Source: Puniceicoccales bacterium
GTDB lineage: Bacteria; Verrucomicrobiota; Verrucomicrobiia; Opitutales; JAIRKQ01
DNA length: 13,517 nt
Assembly (NCBI GenBank): GCA_031289835.1
Contig: JAITOW010000064.1
Span: forward strand, 1 to 13,517
Direction of reading: 5' to 3'
Shown here: positions 1-8,346 of the stretch, piece after piece
Layout: every line of letters begins with the position of its first letter
Numbering within the stretch: position 1 is the first letter of the stretch
The notes under the pieces: model-generated
The model's input: the letters and a program-made list of their open reading frames with translations, nothing else
What the model was told of the DNA's origin: nothing
Database searches by the model: none
Made by a program: the position numbers and the translations under genes

Positions 1-1863
1 TTCCTTCGCCTGAGCTCGAGTAAACTTTTCTAAAGATCCAGTTAATGCGAATATTTTGCCATCGAAAATTTTTGTAACTTCTTGGCGTGCAGTATGTTTT
101 GATGATAAGCAAATTCCATGTCGCCTTAAATTTTCAAGGATGGTTTTGTTATCTTTGTTCGAGAAAAAATCGATGGTTGATTGTATGGTTTTTTCTCCGA
201 TTCCGTCAACGCTAGCTAGCTCTTCCGCCGCCGCGGACGAAATTTCATCGATTGACGGAAAATTTTTGCATAAATCCTTTGCGGTTTGCTCACCGATCCC
301 CGAAATTCCCAGTCCATTTACAAGTCTCCACAGCGGGCGAGTTTTACTTGAATCTATATTTTTCAGGATGCTAAGCGCCGATTTTTGTCCAAGTTTTGGA
401 AGCGCAGTTAAATCGCTATACGTTAGACTATATATGTCCGCGATCGTTTTTAATCGCCCGCTATTAACGAGTTTTTCGACCACTGATTCACCCAAATTGT
501 CGATGTCCATGGCGGATTTCGAGGCAAAGTAGATAATTTTACACTTAAGTTGAGCTTTGCACAGCGTATTTACGCATCGCCATGCCACTTCATTTTCCCG
601 CTTGATTAGTTTACAACCACATGAAGGACAATGAGTTGGAAACGCAAATAGTTTGCAAATTTCAGTGCGCCGTGCCATGTCAACGGATACTATCGCCGGG
701 ATTATTTCACCGGCCTTTTCAAGAAAAACATAGTCATTTATGCGAATATCTTTTTTTTCGATTTCATCGGCGTTGTGTAATGTCGCGCGGGAAACAATGC
801 TGCCGGAAACTTCAATTGGCTCTAAATCGGCCACGGGGGTTATAACGCCGGTTCGTCCGACTTGCAAAATTATGTCCCTTAATCTCGTGGACACGCGCGC
901 CGGTGTGAATTTATAGGCAATTGCCCAGCGCGGGGCTTTGGCAGTGCTTCCCAAAACTTCGTGTAAATTAAATTCATTTATTTTCAGAACCGCTCCGTCG
1001 GTCCAGTATTTGAAATGTTTCCGTGCCAAATCAAGCTCCTCGATACACTTCCACGCCTCATTTATGTCCACTGCGGCCAAATATTTTTCCTGCGTCGGAA
1101 ATTCCCAGGCGAGAAGTTGCTTCAAAACATCGTTTTGGGACGTTAAATTGTTGTCCGAAACGTATCCAAGGGCATAGACAATAATTTTCAAATTTCTAAC
1201 CTGCACGTCCTTTGAATCCAAGGATTTCACCGTACCAGCCGCCAAATTGCGCGGGTTTGCGTACTCCTCAAGCCCATTTGTCCGCCTATGCTCATTGGTG
1301 GCGTCAAATGTTTTTTCATCGATAAAAACTTCACCGCGTATCTCAAGCTTTGTTGGGCAGTTGTTCAACGTTTTCGGCAAAGATTGTATCGTCAAAACAT
1401 TTTCCGTAACATCGTCGCCAAATGTTCCATCACCACGGGTCAGGGCGCGGATCAATTGGCCATTTTCGTAAATCAGGTTGATCGCAACGCCGTCAATTTT
1501 CGGCTCAACGATGTAGGTATAAATTTTCCCTTGAATTTGCTTTTTTACCCTCGCATCAAACGCAATTAGTTCGTCGCGGGAATACGTGTTCGACAAACTC
1601 TGCATGGGACTCAGATGCGGAAATTTTTGAAACCCGCCTGCCAAATCATTGCCCACTAAATCATCACCTATTCTCAGGCCAAGATTTATTGCAATTTGTT
1701 TCAACCTAACAAGTTCTGCCTTTAAACAATCGTATTCAAAATCAGAAATTTGCGGCTTATTTTCCCGGTGATATAACCTGTCATGCATGGCGATATCGTC
1801 ACACAAATGTCGAAGTTTCCTTTCGATTTTCACAGGATCTTGGTTGTTGAATTTCGTATTCAC
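1..1863 (-). CDS. ligA: NAD+-dependent DNA ligase LigA (3' end cut by window edge)
   Basis: This enzyme seals nicks in duplex DNA using NAD+, joining Okazaki fragments and finishing repair. The frame is open for 621 codons from a GTG at 1863 to position 1, with an in-frame TAA just upstream of the GTG. Visible in order are: the N-terminal Ia region (HDRLYH then ISDFEYD, near residues 28-45); the adenylation motif EPKIDG with the nucleophile Lys at about residue 122; RGDGTFGDDVTEN shortly after; a four-cysteine zinc finger (C412, C415, C430, C435); helix-hairpin-helix repeats (for example GLGISGIGEQTA); and the beginning of a BRCT domain (FALTGSLEKFTRAQAKE). Full-length LigA is about 670 residues, so roughly 50 are missing beyond the left edge. 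The GTG start gives the normal family N-terminus, although no good Shine-Dalgarno precedes it. A second in-frame GTG ten codons later is possible. The gene is divergent from dnaN. Confidence 0.97.
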   Translation of the reverse strand, partial: MNTKFNNQDPVKIERKLRHLCDDIAMHDRLYHRENKPQISDFEYDCLKAELVRLKQIAINLGLRIGDDLVGNDLAGGFQKFPHLSPMQSLSNTYSRDELIAFDARVKKQIQGKIYTYIVEPKIDGVAINLIYENGQLIRALTRGDGTFGDDVTENVLTIQSLPKTLNNCPTKLEIRGEVFIDEKTFDATNEHRRTNGLEEYANPRNLAAGTVKSLDSKDVQVRNLKIIVYALGYVSDNNLTSQNDVLKQLLAWEFPTQEKYLAAVDINEAWKCIEELDLARKHFKYWTDGAVLKINEFNLHEVLGSTAKAPRWAIAYKFTPARVSTRLRDIILQVGRTGVITPVADLEPIEVSGSIVSRATLHNADEIEKKDIRINDYVFLEKAGEIIPAIVSVDMARRTEICKLFAFPTHCPSCGCKLIKRENEVAWRCVNTLCKAQLKCKIIYFASKSAMDIDNLGESVVEKLVNSGRLKTIADIYSLTYSDLTALPKLGQKSALSILKNIDSSKTRPLWRLVNGLGISGIGEQTAKDLCKNFPSIDEISSAAAEELASVDGIGEKTIQSTIDFFSNKDNKTILENLRRHGICLSSKHTARQEVTKIFDGKIFALTGSLEKFTRAQAKE

Positions 1864-1941
1864 CGCCGTTTTTTAATTAAATCAAATTGTCATCTTGTTT
1901 TTTCCAAGATTAAAGTTAGCTTTTCAGCGGTAATTTGAATT
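1864..1941. promoter_or_regulatory. Divergent ligA/dnaN spacer with possible dnaN promoter
   Basis: This 78-bp A/T-rich spacer must hold the start signals for both divergent genes. On the plus strand TTGTCA (1887-1892, five of six matches to the -35 consensus) is followed after 18 nt by TAAAGT (1911-1916, four of six to the -10 consensus), which would place the dnaN transcript start near 1923. No clear promoter for ligA was found on the other strand, and dnaN has no evident Shine-Dalgarno. The promoter call rests on consensus matching by eye. Confidence 0.3.
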
Positions 1942-3063
1942 ATGAAATTTTCGATCGAAAAAACTGTGTTCGTTAGCGGCCTGCAGCAGGGTATAAACGT
2001 CGTTTCGACTAAGCTGACCATGCCGATTTTGAGTAATGTTTTGATAGAAGCAGCTGGCGGTGAAGTTGCGTTTACAACTACAAATCTTGATTTGGGAGTA
2101 CGCTGTAAAGTTAAAGCGAACGTCGAGGCGGAGGGATCGATAACTTTGCCGGCAAAAAAATTAGCCACGATTATTCGATCACTGCCGTCGGAAACTGTAA
2201 ATTTTGAGCTAAATGGCCTGCGTGCGCACATTTCATCCGGTGGTTCCAATTTCGAGATCATGGGTTTGCTAGCCAAAGATTTTCCAGCGCTACCCGATTG
2301 CTTGGAAGATAATAAATGCGTTATCCCACAGGGAGAATTTTTGAGACTTTTGAGAAACGTTTCCTATGCCCAGTCACGCGATGAAAACAGGTATATTTTG
2401 AACGGTGTGTATTTTAGCTTGGAAAATGGAAGTTTCATGGTTGTCGCAACGGATGGCAGAAGATTGAGCATGATGACAAAAATGCTAGACGGAAATGTAT
2501 CCTCCGCGGGCATCATCGTTCCCTCGAAAACCATCGCCGAGATCGAGCGCCTGCTTGGCCAGGGTGAAAGCATGTGGTTTGCCTTCAACGAAAGGCAGGT
2601 CGTGTTTTCGATCGCAGTTCGGGATGATGAGAAGAGTGGTTTGATAGGAGATATTAGTGTTGTTTCGAAGGTCATAGACGGCAATTACCCGAATTTTAAA
2701 CAGGTTATTCCGCAAGTCACAGAAAATCGTGTCAAGCTGGATAGGCAGCTGACCCTGGATTGCATCCAACGCGTGGCTTTGGTTGCAAGCGAGAGTAAAA
2801 ATTCCATAAAAATGCGCTTTGCCGATAACTCGTTGGAATTGTCGGCTGCGAGCGTTGAATACGGCGAAGCACACGAAAAAATTGCCATACAATACGACGG
2901 AAATTCCGTCGAAATCGCTTTTAATCCGATATTTTTAAGCGATCCATTGAGAGTTCTGGTGCAGGACGAAGTGTTTTTCGAATTCAAGAATGAGATGAGC
3001 CCGGGGGTATTCCGCACGCTCGATAGCTTCCTATGCGTCGTTATGCCACTTCGCGTTGGTTGA
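1942..3063 (+). CDS. dnaN: DNA polymerase III subunit beta (sliding clamp)
   Basis: DnaN forms the ring-shaped dimeric clamp that tethers DNA polymerase III to DNA and serves as a hub for repair proteins. The 373-residue product has normal family length. The N-terminus MKFSIEK, then GLQQGINVV and LPILSNVL-like residues (MPILSNVLIEA), is diagnostic for domain I. Domain II carries LNGVYFSLENG and VVATDGRRLSMM near residues 153-178. The C-terminus ends VVMPLRVG, the usual beta-clamp ending that forms part of the client-binding pocket. The ATG at 1942 gives the standard family start. The gene heads a tight plus-strand operon: its TGA is separated by only 2 nt from the waaA ATG. dnaA and recF do not sit beside it in this window, so it is not in the classic dnaA-dnaN-recF cluster as far as can be seen. 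Confidence 0.97.
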   Translation: MKFSIEKTVFVSGLQQGINVVSTKLTMPILSNVLIEAAGGEVAFTTTNLDLGVRCKVKANVEAEGSITLPAKKLATIIRSLPSETVNFELNGLRAHISSGGSNFEIMGLLAKDFPALPDCLEDNKCVIPQGEFLRLLRNVSYAQSRDENRYILNGVYFSLENGSFMVVATDGRRLSMMTKMLDGNVSSAGIIVPSKTIAEIERLLGQGESMWFAFNERQVVFSIAVRDDEKSGLIGDISVVSKVIDGNYPNFKQVIPQVTENRVKLDRQLTLDCIQRVALVASESKNSIKMRFADNSLELSAASVEYGEAHEKIAIQYDGNSVEIAFNPIFLSDPLRVLVQDEVFFEFKNEMSPGVFRTLDSFLCVVMPLRVG

Positions 3064-3065
3064 GC

Positions 3066-4355
3066 ATGTTTACGCTGATTTATAGGATCCTGTTTTTTCC
3101 ACTATTTTTTTTGATGCTCCCCTACTATGGTGTGAGGATGTGGAAGCGAGGCGGGTATGCAAGGGATTTCAAGTTTCGACTTGGATTATGTCCTGCGATG
3201 AAGAAGTCCGATAAAAAGAGAATTTGGCTGCAAGCTGTCAGCGTTGGAGAGGTGAAAGCGGTGGGAAGTTTGATCGATCGCTTCATCGCCGATGGGAGAT
3301 TCGAAATAGTTTTAACGGCAACTTCAAGCACGGGGTATACCCTGGCAAAAGAACTATATGGCAACAAAATTTTGTTCGTTGGATTGTTCCCCTGGGATTT
3401 TTGCATATTTAGCATGTTGGCGTGGAAGCGCATTTGGCCAGATGTTGCAATTCTCATGGAAAGCGAGCTTTGGCCGGAGCACATGCACCAAGCGAGAGTG
3501 CGCCATGTGCCGGTTTACCTCGTCAATGCGCGCTTGTCGGACAAATCCTTTGCGAGGTACTCGAAGTTTAAGGCCCTATCCCGCGCAATTTTTTCGCAAA
3601 TCACAAAAATTTTGGCCTCCTCGGAAGGAGATTTTAGTCGTTTCATTGCGCTTGGGGTTGATGAAAGGAAACTTTCTGTTTCCGGAAATATAAAATTTGA
3701 CTGTGCTCTCCCGCAGATTGATCCTTTTTCCAAAAATAAGCTTAAAATTGAGCTGGGATTCTCCGAAAAATCGTCGATTTTGCTTGGCTCATCGACCTGG
3801 CTCGGTGAGGAAGAGTGGCTGATTAAATGTTTTGACGCGATTCGCAAGAAAGCGGAGCAAGATTGGCGTCTACTGCTTGTTCCCAGGCATGCCGAACGCC
3901 GCGAAGAAATCGTGTTTTGCCTGAAGAAAAGTAAGTTTAGCTGGCACCAGCGTTCCTGCGGGCCTGTTTCAAAGCAGATCGACATTTGCTTCGCGGACAC
4001 GACAGGCGAATTGGCACAACTAACGGATATTTCCGATTTAGTGTTTATCGGAAAGAGCTTGCTCGGGAATAGTGGCGGGCAGTCGCCCCTGGATGCCGCA
4101 GCGTACGGTGTACCGATGGTTTATGGTGATAGTATGACGAATTTTCGTGCAATTTGCCAATCCCTGGAATCAGCCGGTGGAGCGGTAAAAGCCGGTGATA
4201 CAGCATCGGCGCAGGATGCCCTAGTCGAACTCGCCCTCAACGAGCACAAGCGTGCACATTTGTCAAAAATTTTGTCCGGTTGGTATGCTAAAAATCGTGG
4301 AGCAACGGAGCATACGTACCGTGCGATTGTCGAGGATTTTTTCGATGCCAAGTGA
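3066..4355 (+). CDS. waaA: 3-deoxy-D-manno-octulosonic acid (Kdo) transferase WaaA/KdtA
   Basis: This inner-membrane GT30 glycosyltransferase moves Kdo from CMP-Kdo onto lipid IV-A, the first step of the lipopolysaccharide inner core. The 429-residue product starts with a hydrophobic anchor (residues 3-22) followed by basic residues. Next come SVGEVKA (residues 59-65, with the catalytic-type Glu at about 62), ESELWP, VNARLS, the central GSSTWLGEEE, LVPRHAERREE, DTTGEL, and the C-terminal donor-site region SGGQSPLDAAAYG. The ATG at 3066 is preferred over an in-frame ATG at 3033, because the latter would overlap dnaN by 31 nt and add residues ahead of the anchor. No strong Shine-Dalgarno is seen, and translation is probably coupled to dnaN across the 2-nt gap. 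The 3' end overlaps the next gene by 11 nt. Whether one or two Kdo units are transferred cannot be read from sequence. Confidence 0.95.
   Translation: MFTLIYRILFFPLFFLMLPYYGVRMWKRGGYARDFKFRLGLCPAMKKSDKKRIWLQAVSVGEVKAVGSLIDRFIADGRFEIVLTATSSTGYTLAKELYGNKILFVGLFPWDFCIFSMLAWKRIWPDVAILMESELWPEHMHQARVRHVPVYLVNARLSDKSFARYSKFKALSRAIFSQITKILASSEGDFSRFIALGVDERKLSVSGNIKFDCALPQIDPFSKNKLKIELGFSEKSSILLGSSTWLGEEEWLIKCFDAIRKKAEQDWRLLLVPRHAERREEIVFCLKKSKFSWHQRSCGPVSKQIDICFADTTGELAQLTDISDLVFIGKSLLGNSGGQSPLDAAAYGVPMVYGDSMTNFRAICQSLESAGGAVKAGDTASAQDALVELALNEHKRAHLSKILSGWYAKNRGATEHTYRAIVEDFFDAK
4332..4336 (+). promoter_or_regulatory. Ribosome binding site deciding the methyltransferase start
   Basis: GAGGA lies 8 nt before the ATG at 4345, inside the end of waaA. 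It supports that ATG over two in-frame upstream ATGs (4252 and 4285), which lie deep within waaA and have no such site. Confidence 0.6.
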
Positions 4356-5172
4356 GCAAAGTGAGCAAAAAATTACCAGCAAGCAAAATCAAAAAATAAA
4401 GTTTGTTGCGAAGTTGCGCGATCGTTCAAAGAGAAATCGCGTGGGGTTGTTCATCGTTGAGGGGTTTCGAGAGTGTCTGCGTGCCTTTGAAAATGGCGTT
4501 GTTTTTGAGTCACTGTTTTTCTGCGCAAAATTTTTTCGAGGCAATGAATTTGAAAAACTTGTGCGACACATTGTTCAGACAGATATCGATGTTTTTGAGC
4601 TGAGTGAAGACGTTTTCGAAAAAATTAGCCTGCGCGATGGCTGTGATGGTATTTTGGCGATCTGCAAAACATGGAAATTGAGCCTTGGAGAATTAAAGTT
4701 TCGTGAAAATTCTCTGTTTTTAGTGGTCGATGGAATCGAAAAATCCGGGAACCTTGGTGCCCTCATGCGTTCGGCGGAGTCGGCAAACGTCGATGCCATG
4801 CTTGTTTGCAATTCGGTAACTGATATTTTTAACCATAACGTCGTTCGGGCATCACAGGGCGCGCTGTTTTCACTGGCGATTTTTCAGGTTTCGCGCGAAG
4901 AAGCCTGGGACATTCTGATCGGAAATAATGTCGGCATCTTTGCGACGACCCCATCCGCATCGACGCGGTATTGGGAGGTTGACATGGGGGCATCTTCGGC
5001 GATAATCGTTGGATCAGAGCACGGTGGCTTGCCGGATTTTTGGCTGCGCGATGGCCGCGTTACGACGATTTCGATACCGCAGCTCGGATGTTCGGATTCT
5101 TTAAATGTCAACGATGCGGCCGTTATTGTGTTGTATGATGCGATTCGGCAGCGCCTATCGCAGAAGGGTTGA
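4345..5172 (+). CDS. SpoU/TrmH-family RNA 2'-O-ribose methyltransferase
   Basis: This SPOUT-class enzyme is expected to transfer a methyl group from S-adenosylmethionine to a ribose 2'-OH in rRNA or tRNA. The 275-residue product has an N-terminal L30e-like substrate-binding domain (KFVAKLRDRSKRNR then FIVEGFREC, residues 18-44). The catalytic knot domain carries three motifs: motif 1 SGNLGALMRSA (residues 134-144, with N136 and catalytic-type R142), motif 2 VGSEHGGLP (222-230, E225) and motif 3 IPQLGCSDSLNVNDAAV (244-260, S252 and N254). The usual SLNVS reads SLNVN here, a conservative deviation. This two-domain layout matches RlmB/TsnR-type 23S rRNA enzymes better than short TrmL proteins, but the target nucleotide cannot be assigned. 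The gene starts inside waaA (11-nt overlap) behind a GAGGA site, and its TGA is 2 nt from the next ATG. Confidence 0.9.
   Translation: MPSEQSEQKITSKQNQKIKFVAKLRDRSKRNRVGLFIVEGFRECLRAFENGVVFESLFFCAKFFRGNEFEKLVRHIVQTDIDVFELSEDVFEKISLRDGCDGILAICKTWKLSLGELKFRENSLFLVVDGIEKSGNLGALMRSAESANVDAMLVCNSVTDIFNHNVVRASQGALFSLAIFQVSREEAWDILIGNNVGIFATTPSASTRYWEVDMGASSAIIVGSEHGGLPDFWLRDGRVTTISIPQLGCSDSLNVNDAAVIVLYDAIRQRLSQKG
5163..5168 (+). promoter_or_regulatory. Ribosome binding site of the deaminase gene
   Basis: GAAGGG lies 6 nt before the ATG at 5175, within the last codons of the methyltransferase gene. It favours ATG 5175 over the TTG at 5169, which overlaps the preceding stop codon. Confidence 0.55.
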
Positions 5173-5174
5173 GC

Positions 5175-5651
5175 ATGGATGATGATTTTTTTTTGACGAA
5201 TAAAATTGCCGATGTGGTGGCAAACCTCGGGGGATACCGCCCCCACTGGGATGACTATTTCATGGCAACTGCATTGCTGATTTCGGCGAGGTCGAGTTGC
5301 GAAAGGTTGCACGTGGGATGTGTGTTGGTTTCCGGAGGTGAGTGTCAGAATCGCGTCATTGCTGCCGGGTACAACGGCTTTGTTGCGGGTGCACCTCACA
5401 GGTCGCGCGTGCGCGATGGCCACGAACAGGCAACCATTCATGCCGAACAAAATGCAGTCGCCGATGCGGCGAAACGTGGCATAACTATCTTTTATGCAAC
5501 GGCTTACATCACTCATTATCCATGCTTGCAGTGTGCTAAGCTACTCGTTTCGGCCGGTGTAAAGCAAATCAAGTATCACTTCGATTACAACAACGATCCG
5601 TTGGTCGGTGAGCTGTTGAAGGAATGGGGCGTCCCCATTGAACGGTTATAA
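5175..5651 (+). CDS. dCMP/CMP-type zinc deaminase (ComEB-like)
   Basis: This is a cytidine-deaminase-fold enzyme, most likely converting dCMP to dUMP and so feeding thymidylate synthesis. The 158-residue product shows LHVGCVLV (residues 46-53) and GYNGFVAG (66-73). The zinc and proton-shuttle motif HAEQNAV has H89 and E91, and the second zinc motif is PCLQC with C117 and C120, followed by AKLLVSAGVKQI. HAEQNA with GYNG is typical of deoxycytidylate deaminases and of the Bacillus ComEB protein, whereas tRNA adenosine deaminases carry a different HAE context. It is the last gene of the dnaN operon, 2 nt after the methyltransferase stop. It ends 19 nt from the convergent prmC stop, with no obvious terminator between. 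The exact substrate (dCMP, CMP or a modified nucleotide) is inferred from family resemblance only. Confidence 0.88.
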   Translation: MDDDFFLTNKIADVVANLGGYRPHWDDYFMATALLISARSSCERLHVGCVLVSGGECQNRVIAAGYNGFVAGAPHRSRVRDGHEQATIHAEQNAVADAAKRGITIFYATAYITHYPCLQCAKLLVSAGVKQIKYHFDYNNDPLVGELLKEWGVPIERL

Positions 5652-5670
5652 TATTTTATTTGGCAACAAC

Positions 5671-6531
5671 TTATGAAAATTTTGATTTGGGGCGCGATAG
5701 GACTATAAATCTACTTCGCAGAGAACGATCCCTCATCGATTCGGCCAGTTGAAATTTTTCTTTTGCAAATTCAAACAGATATTGGTGCTGAGATTTCCCG
5801 GTTTCTAGGGCAAGAACGCCGTTTGTTTTCAGAAATCGCGGAGATTGATCAATGACTTTCAACAGACCGGCTTTGCCATCATTTTCCGCACATAGGGCCA
5901 ATTTTGGCTCGAAATTTTTTATTTCCGGTTGGGATTGTTCCCATTCTTTTTCAGCCAAATATGGCGGATTGGAAACAATGAGGTCAAAGGTACCGGAAAC
6001 CTTGGAAAACCAATCCGATTCCATAAAAGTTACGTTGTGAATCATGTTAAGCGCCGCATTTTCTTTTGCCAATGAAAGTGCATCGGGACTTAAATCAGTG
6101 GCCAATACGTGCGATTTCCGGAAATATTTGCCCAGGGAAAGGGCTATCGCTCCGCTGCCTGTCCCAAGATCCAAAATGCTCAAATTCGCATTTTTATGTT
6201 TTGAAAACTTCCCTATCAGGATTTCCACAAGTTCCTCCGTTTCCGGGCGCGGGATGAGGGCTCGCCCGTCGACGGTGAGTATCAGGTCATAGAATGGCCA
6301 CTCGCCGAGTATATACTGCAATGGTTCGCGGTTGGCACGCCGAGTTAGCAGTATTTTGATGCCATTAAGTTGCTCATCGCTCAGCTTTGCCGAATACCTC
6401 AGATATAAGTCAATTCGCTGGCACCCAAGTACTTTGGTCAAGATGCATTCGGCCTCAAACCGTGAATTGGAGATGTTCTTTTTGCGCAGAAATTCCTCGG
6501 ATTTTTTCAATATGTCAATTAGCGTTGACAT
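5671..6531 (-). CDS. prmC: Peptide chain release factor N5-glutamine methyltransferase PrmC (HemK)
   Basis: PrmC methylates the glutamine of the GGQ motif in release factors RF1 and RF2, raising termination efficiency. The 286-residue product has the N-terminal helical substrate-binding domain, ending with REPLQYILGEWPFYDL (residues 69-83). This is followed by IPRPETEELV (93-102), the S-adenosylmethionine motif DLGTGSGAIAL (121-131) and the defining NPPY motif at 188-191 (VSNPPYLAE). The ATG at 6531 is chosen because it gives the normal family length. The frame is open further upstream, but that extension lies inside pssA and looks non-coding. The start overlaps the end of pssA by 13 nt, so translation is probably coupled. 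In many bacteria prmC follows prfA. Here it instead closes a run with pssA and ftsY. Confidence 0.95.
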   Translation of the reverse strand: MSTLIDILKKSEEFLRKKNISNSRFEAECILTKVLGCQRIDLYLRYSAKLSDEQLNGIKILLTRRANREPLQYILGEWPFYDLILTVDGRALIPRPETEELVEILIGKFSKHKNANLSILDLGTGSGAIALSLGKYFRKSHVLATDLSPDALSLAKENAALNMIHNVTFMESDWFSKVSGTFDLIVSNPPYLAEKEWEQSQPEIKNFEPKLALCAENDGKAGLLKVIDQSPRFLKTNGVLALETGKSQHQYLFEFAKEKFQLAESMRDRSLRSRFIVLSRPKSKFS

Positions 6532-7337
6532 TTTAAAAGTTTTGCCTTTCGGCTGCGTACCACGTGCCTGGCCATCCCGAAGAATATGTAACCCAGAAAT
6601 ATCACCGCCATGGCGAGTTCTTCGAGAAGCGTGAATAGCGCGATAATCGCGATTCCGAATATGAATGAACCCCACTTGGCCTGTGTGTTCCAGTCAACTT
6701 TTTTGAAACTTGGGTATCTGATATTGCTTACCATAAGCCATGCGATCAGCAACATCAGTGGCGGCAGTGCGAGGGACAGGGCTTTTAGGTCGTATTTATT
6801 CAAAACTAAAACGAGGGAAACTATCGCACCGGCTGCGGCTGGAACGGGTAATCCATGAAAATCGTGGCTGTTTTTATCCTGCTCGGACTTCGGCAATAAT
6901 GGGTGCGTTATCACGTTGAATCTCGCCAGGCGCACTCCGGCGCAAAGTAGATAAATGAACCCGAAAATCCACCCTACTTGGCGGAAAAATGGGAATTGTT
7001 CCGTTGGCGACAGTATCATAAAAAACACCATCAGCGCCGGTGCAACACCGAATGAGACAGCGTCCGCGATGGAATCAAATTCCTTGCCAAACAGGGATTC
7101 CTTTCCTCCCAGCCTTGCTACGCGACCATCCAAGGAGTCGGAAATCCCAGCCAAAGTAACCAGCCAAACGGCTTGCGTATAAAAACTTGCCGACGCTTCC
7201 TCGGAAAATGTGCAATAGCGCGCCTGTATGCAGCGTATTATCGCCAGGAACCCGAAAAATAAGTTGGATGCCGTGAATAAGCTTGGCAAAAGATAAATTT
7301 TGCTCGCATCTTCGGCTTTTATATCTGCTTCTTTCAT
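6519..7337 (-). CDS. pssA: CDP-diacylglycerol--serine O-phosphatidyltransferase
   Basis: This integral-membrane enzyme makes phosphatidylserine from CDP-diacylglycerol and L-serine, the route to phosphatidylethanolamine. The CDP-alcohol phosphatidyltransferase signature is complete: D70, G71, A74, R75, G84, D88 and D92, in the spacing DG-x2-AR-x8-G-x3-D-x3-D. About eight hydrophobic segments are visible, including the first at residues 16-34 (LPSLFTASNLFFGF) and others after the signature. These fit the type II membrane-bound PssA family rather than the soluble E. coli type. At 272 residues it is typical. I chose the ATG at 7337; an in-frame GTG at 7364 would add nine residues, and neither has a clear Shine-Dalgarno. 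PgsA-like specificity is less likely, given the IYLLPSLFTASNL start usual for PssA. The 3' end overlaps prmC by 13 nt. Confidence 0.9.
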   Translation of the reverse strand: MKEADIKAEDASKIYLLPSLFTASNLFFGFLAIIRCIQARYCTFSEEASASFYTQAVWLVTLAGISDSLDGRVARLGGKESLFGKEFDSIADAVSFGVAPALMVFFMILSPTEQFPFFRQVGWIFGFIYLLCAGVRLARFNVITHPLLPKSEQDKNSHDFHGLPVPAAAGAIVSLVLVLNKYDLKALSLALPPLMLLIAWLMVSNIRYPSFKKVDWNTQAKWGSFIFGIAIIALFTLLEELAMAVIFLGYIFFGMARHVVRSRKAKLLKCQR

Positions 7338-7387
7338 GGAAAAATATTGAGTAAAAAAACCCACCGAAGCAACAATGTTTTGAAATT

Positions 7388-8305
7388 TTATTCCGCCTTG
7401 AACAGTGCGTCGACGTAGTCATTGACCGAGAATCGCGCAAGATCTCCCGGTTTTTCGCCGGTGCCAACGAATAGGATGGGAATTCCGAGTTCGCGGTGTA
7501 TACCGATGATCACTCCGCCGCGACTACTGCCATCAAGCTTTGTGATGATCAGCCCGTGCAGACCAATTTCACCGTGAAAAATTTTAGCGGACTCCATCGA
7601 ATTTGTTCCCAAACTGCCATCAATCACAAGCCAGTTGTGCAGCTGCACACCGCTGTCCAATTTTTTCAAAATTTTGGAAATTTTTTGCAGCTCAGCCATC
7701 AAGTTTGATTTTACATGTAACCGTCCGGCGGTATCAACTATGAGAACGTCGTGCTTCTTCGCAAGGGCGGACTGGTAAGCGTCGTATGCGACTGCGGCTG
7801 CGTCACCACCGGGTTGCCCATTGACTATGTCGATGGTCAATCTATCTGCCCAGGTTTTGATCTGCTCACTCGCCGCGGCACGGAATGTGTCGCAACCGGC
7901 CAGCAGGACCGACTTCCCATTTGCCCTGAAAAATTGTGCCAGCTTGGCGGCCGTTGTCGTTTTCCCCGATCCGTTAACTCCAACTAGGCAAATTACCTGT
8001 GGTTTATCGCTTGCCGTTGGCAATTCGGCTTCGGCGCGGTTCAGAGATTTTTTGATCACATCGGAGGCAATTTTCAACGCTTCTTGCTTGCGGATCGATG
8101 GGTCCTTTTTGTAGGCCAGCTTTATTTCGCACGTGATATCCTGCGTGGTTTTGGTTCCAAAATCTGCCGCCAATAACACCCGCTCAATCTCATCTATCGC
8201 AGCATCGTCAATTTTTTCAAATTTGAATATTGTGCAAATTGACCCGAATAACTTCTTACCGGTTTTGGCTATTTCCGTTGGCAGCTTTCGAAAAAATTTA
8301 AACAT
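7388..8305 (-). CDS. ftsY: Signal recognition particle receptor FtsY
   Basis: FtsY is the membrane-associated SRP receptor GTPase that docks ribosome-SRP complexes at the Sec translocon. The 305-residue protein has the N domain (about residues 20-95) and a G domain with G1 GVNGSGKTT (109-117), DTFRAAASEQ (139-148), G3 DTAGRLHVKSN (191-201), G4 TKLDGSSRGG (255-264), and the closing GTGEKPGDL and NDYVDALF. It lacks the long acidic A domain of E. coli FtsY. Membrane contact is probably made by the short basic, aromatic N-terminus (MFKFFRKL), as in other short FtsY proteins. The ATG at 8305 gives that helix, but no strong Shine-Dalgarno precedes it. ispF lies 53 bp upstream and pssA follows, so the gene is likely co-transcribed. 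Ffh is excluded because the C-terminal M domain is absent. Confidence 0.96.
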   Translation of the reverse strand: MFKFFRKLPTEIAKTGKKLFGSICTIFKFEKIDDAAIDEIERVLLAADFGTKTTQDITCEIKLAYKKDPSIRKQEALKIASDVIKKSLNRAEAELPTASDKPQVICLVGVNGSGKTTTAAKLAQFFRANGKSVLLAGCDTFRAAASEQIKTWADRLTIDIVNGQPGGDAAAVAYDAYQSALAKKHDVLIVDTAGRLHVKSNLMAELQKISKILKKLDSGVQLHNWLVIDGSLGTNSMESAKIFHGEIGLHGLIITKLDGSSRGGVIIGIHRELGIPILFVGTGEKPGDLARFSVNDYVDALFKAE

Positions 8306-8334
8306 ATCGGAGATTGTACGTCTATACAGTTTTT

Positions 8335-8346
8335 TTGTTTAAACAA
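8335..8346. repeat. 12-bp perfect palindrome in ispF-ftsY spacer
   Basis: TTGTTTAAACAA is a perfect inverted repeat about 30 bp upstream of the ftsY start, flanked by a T-run. It lies in one of the few spacers of the minus-strand gene run. It could be an operator half-site pair, a weak RNA hairpin or chance. Nothing else supports a function. Confidence 0.3.

Noticed and set aside
3033..3065. In-frame upstream ATG extending WaaA by 11 residues
   Set aside because: It would overlap dnaN by 31 nt and put basic residues ahead of the normal N-terminal membrane anchor; ATG 3066 fits the family start.
6532..6675. N-terminal extension of PrmC by 48 residues
   Set aside because: It lies in another frame of pssA, reads as non-coding, and would exceed the family length.
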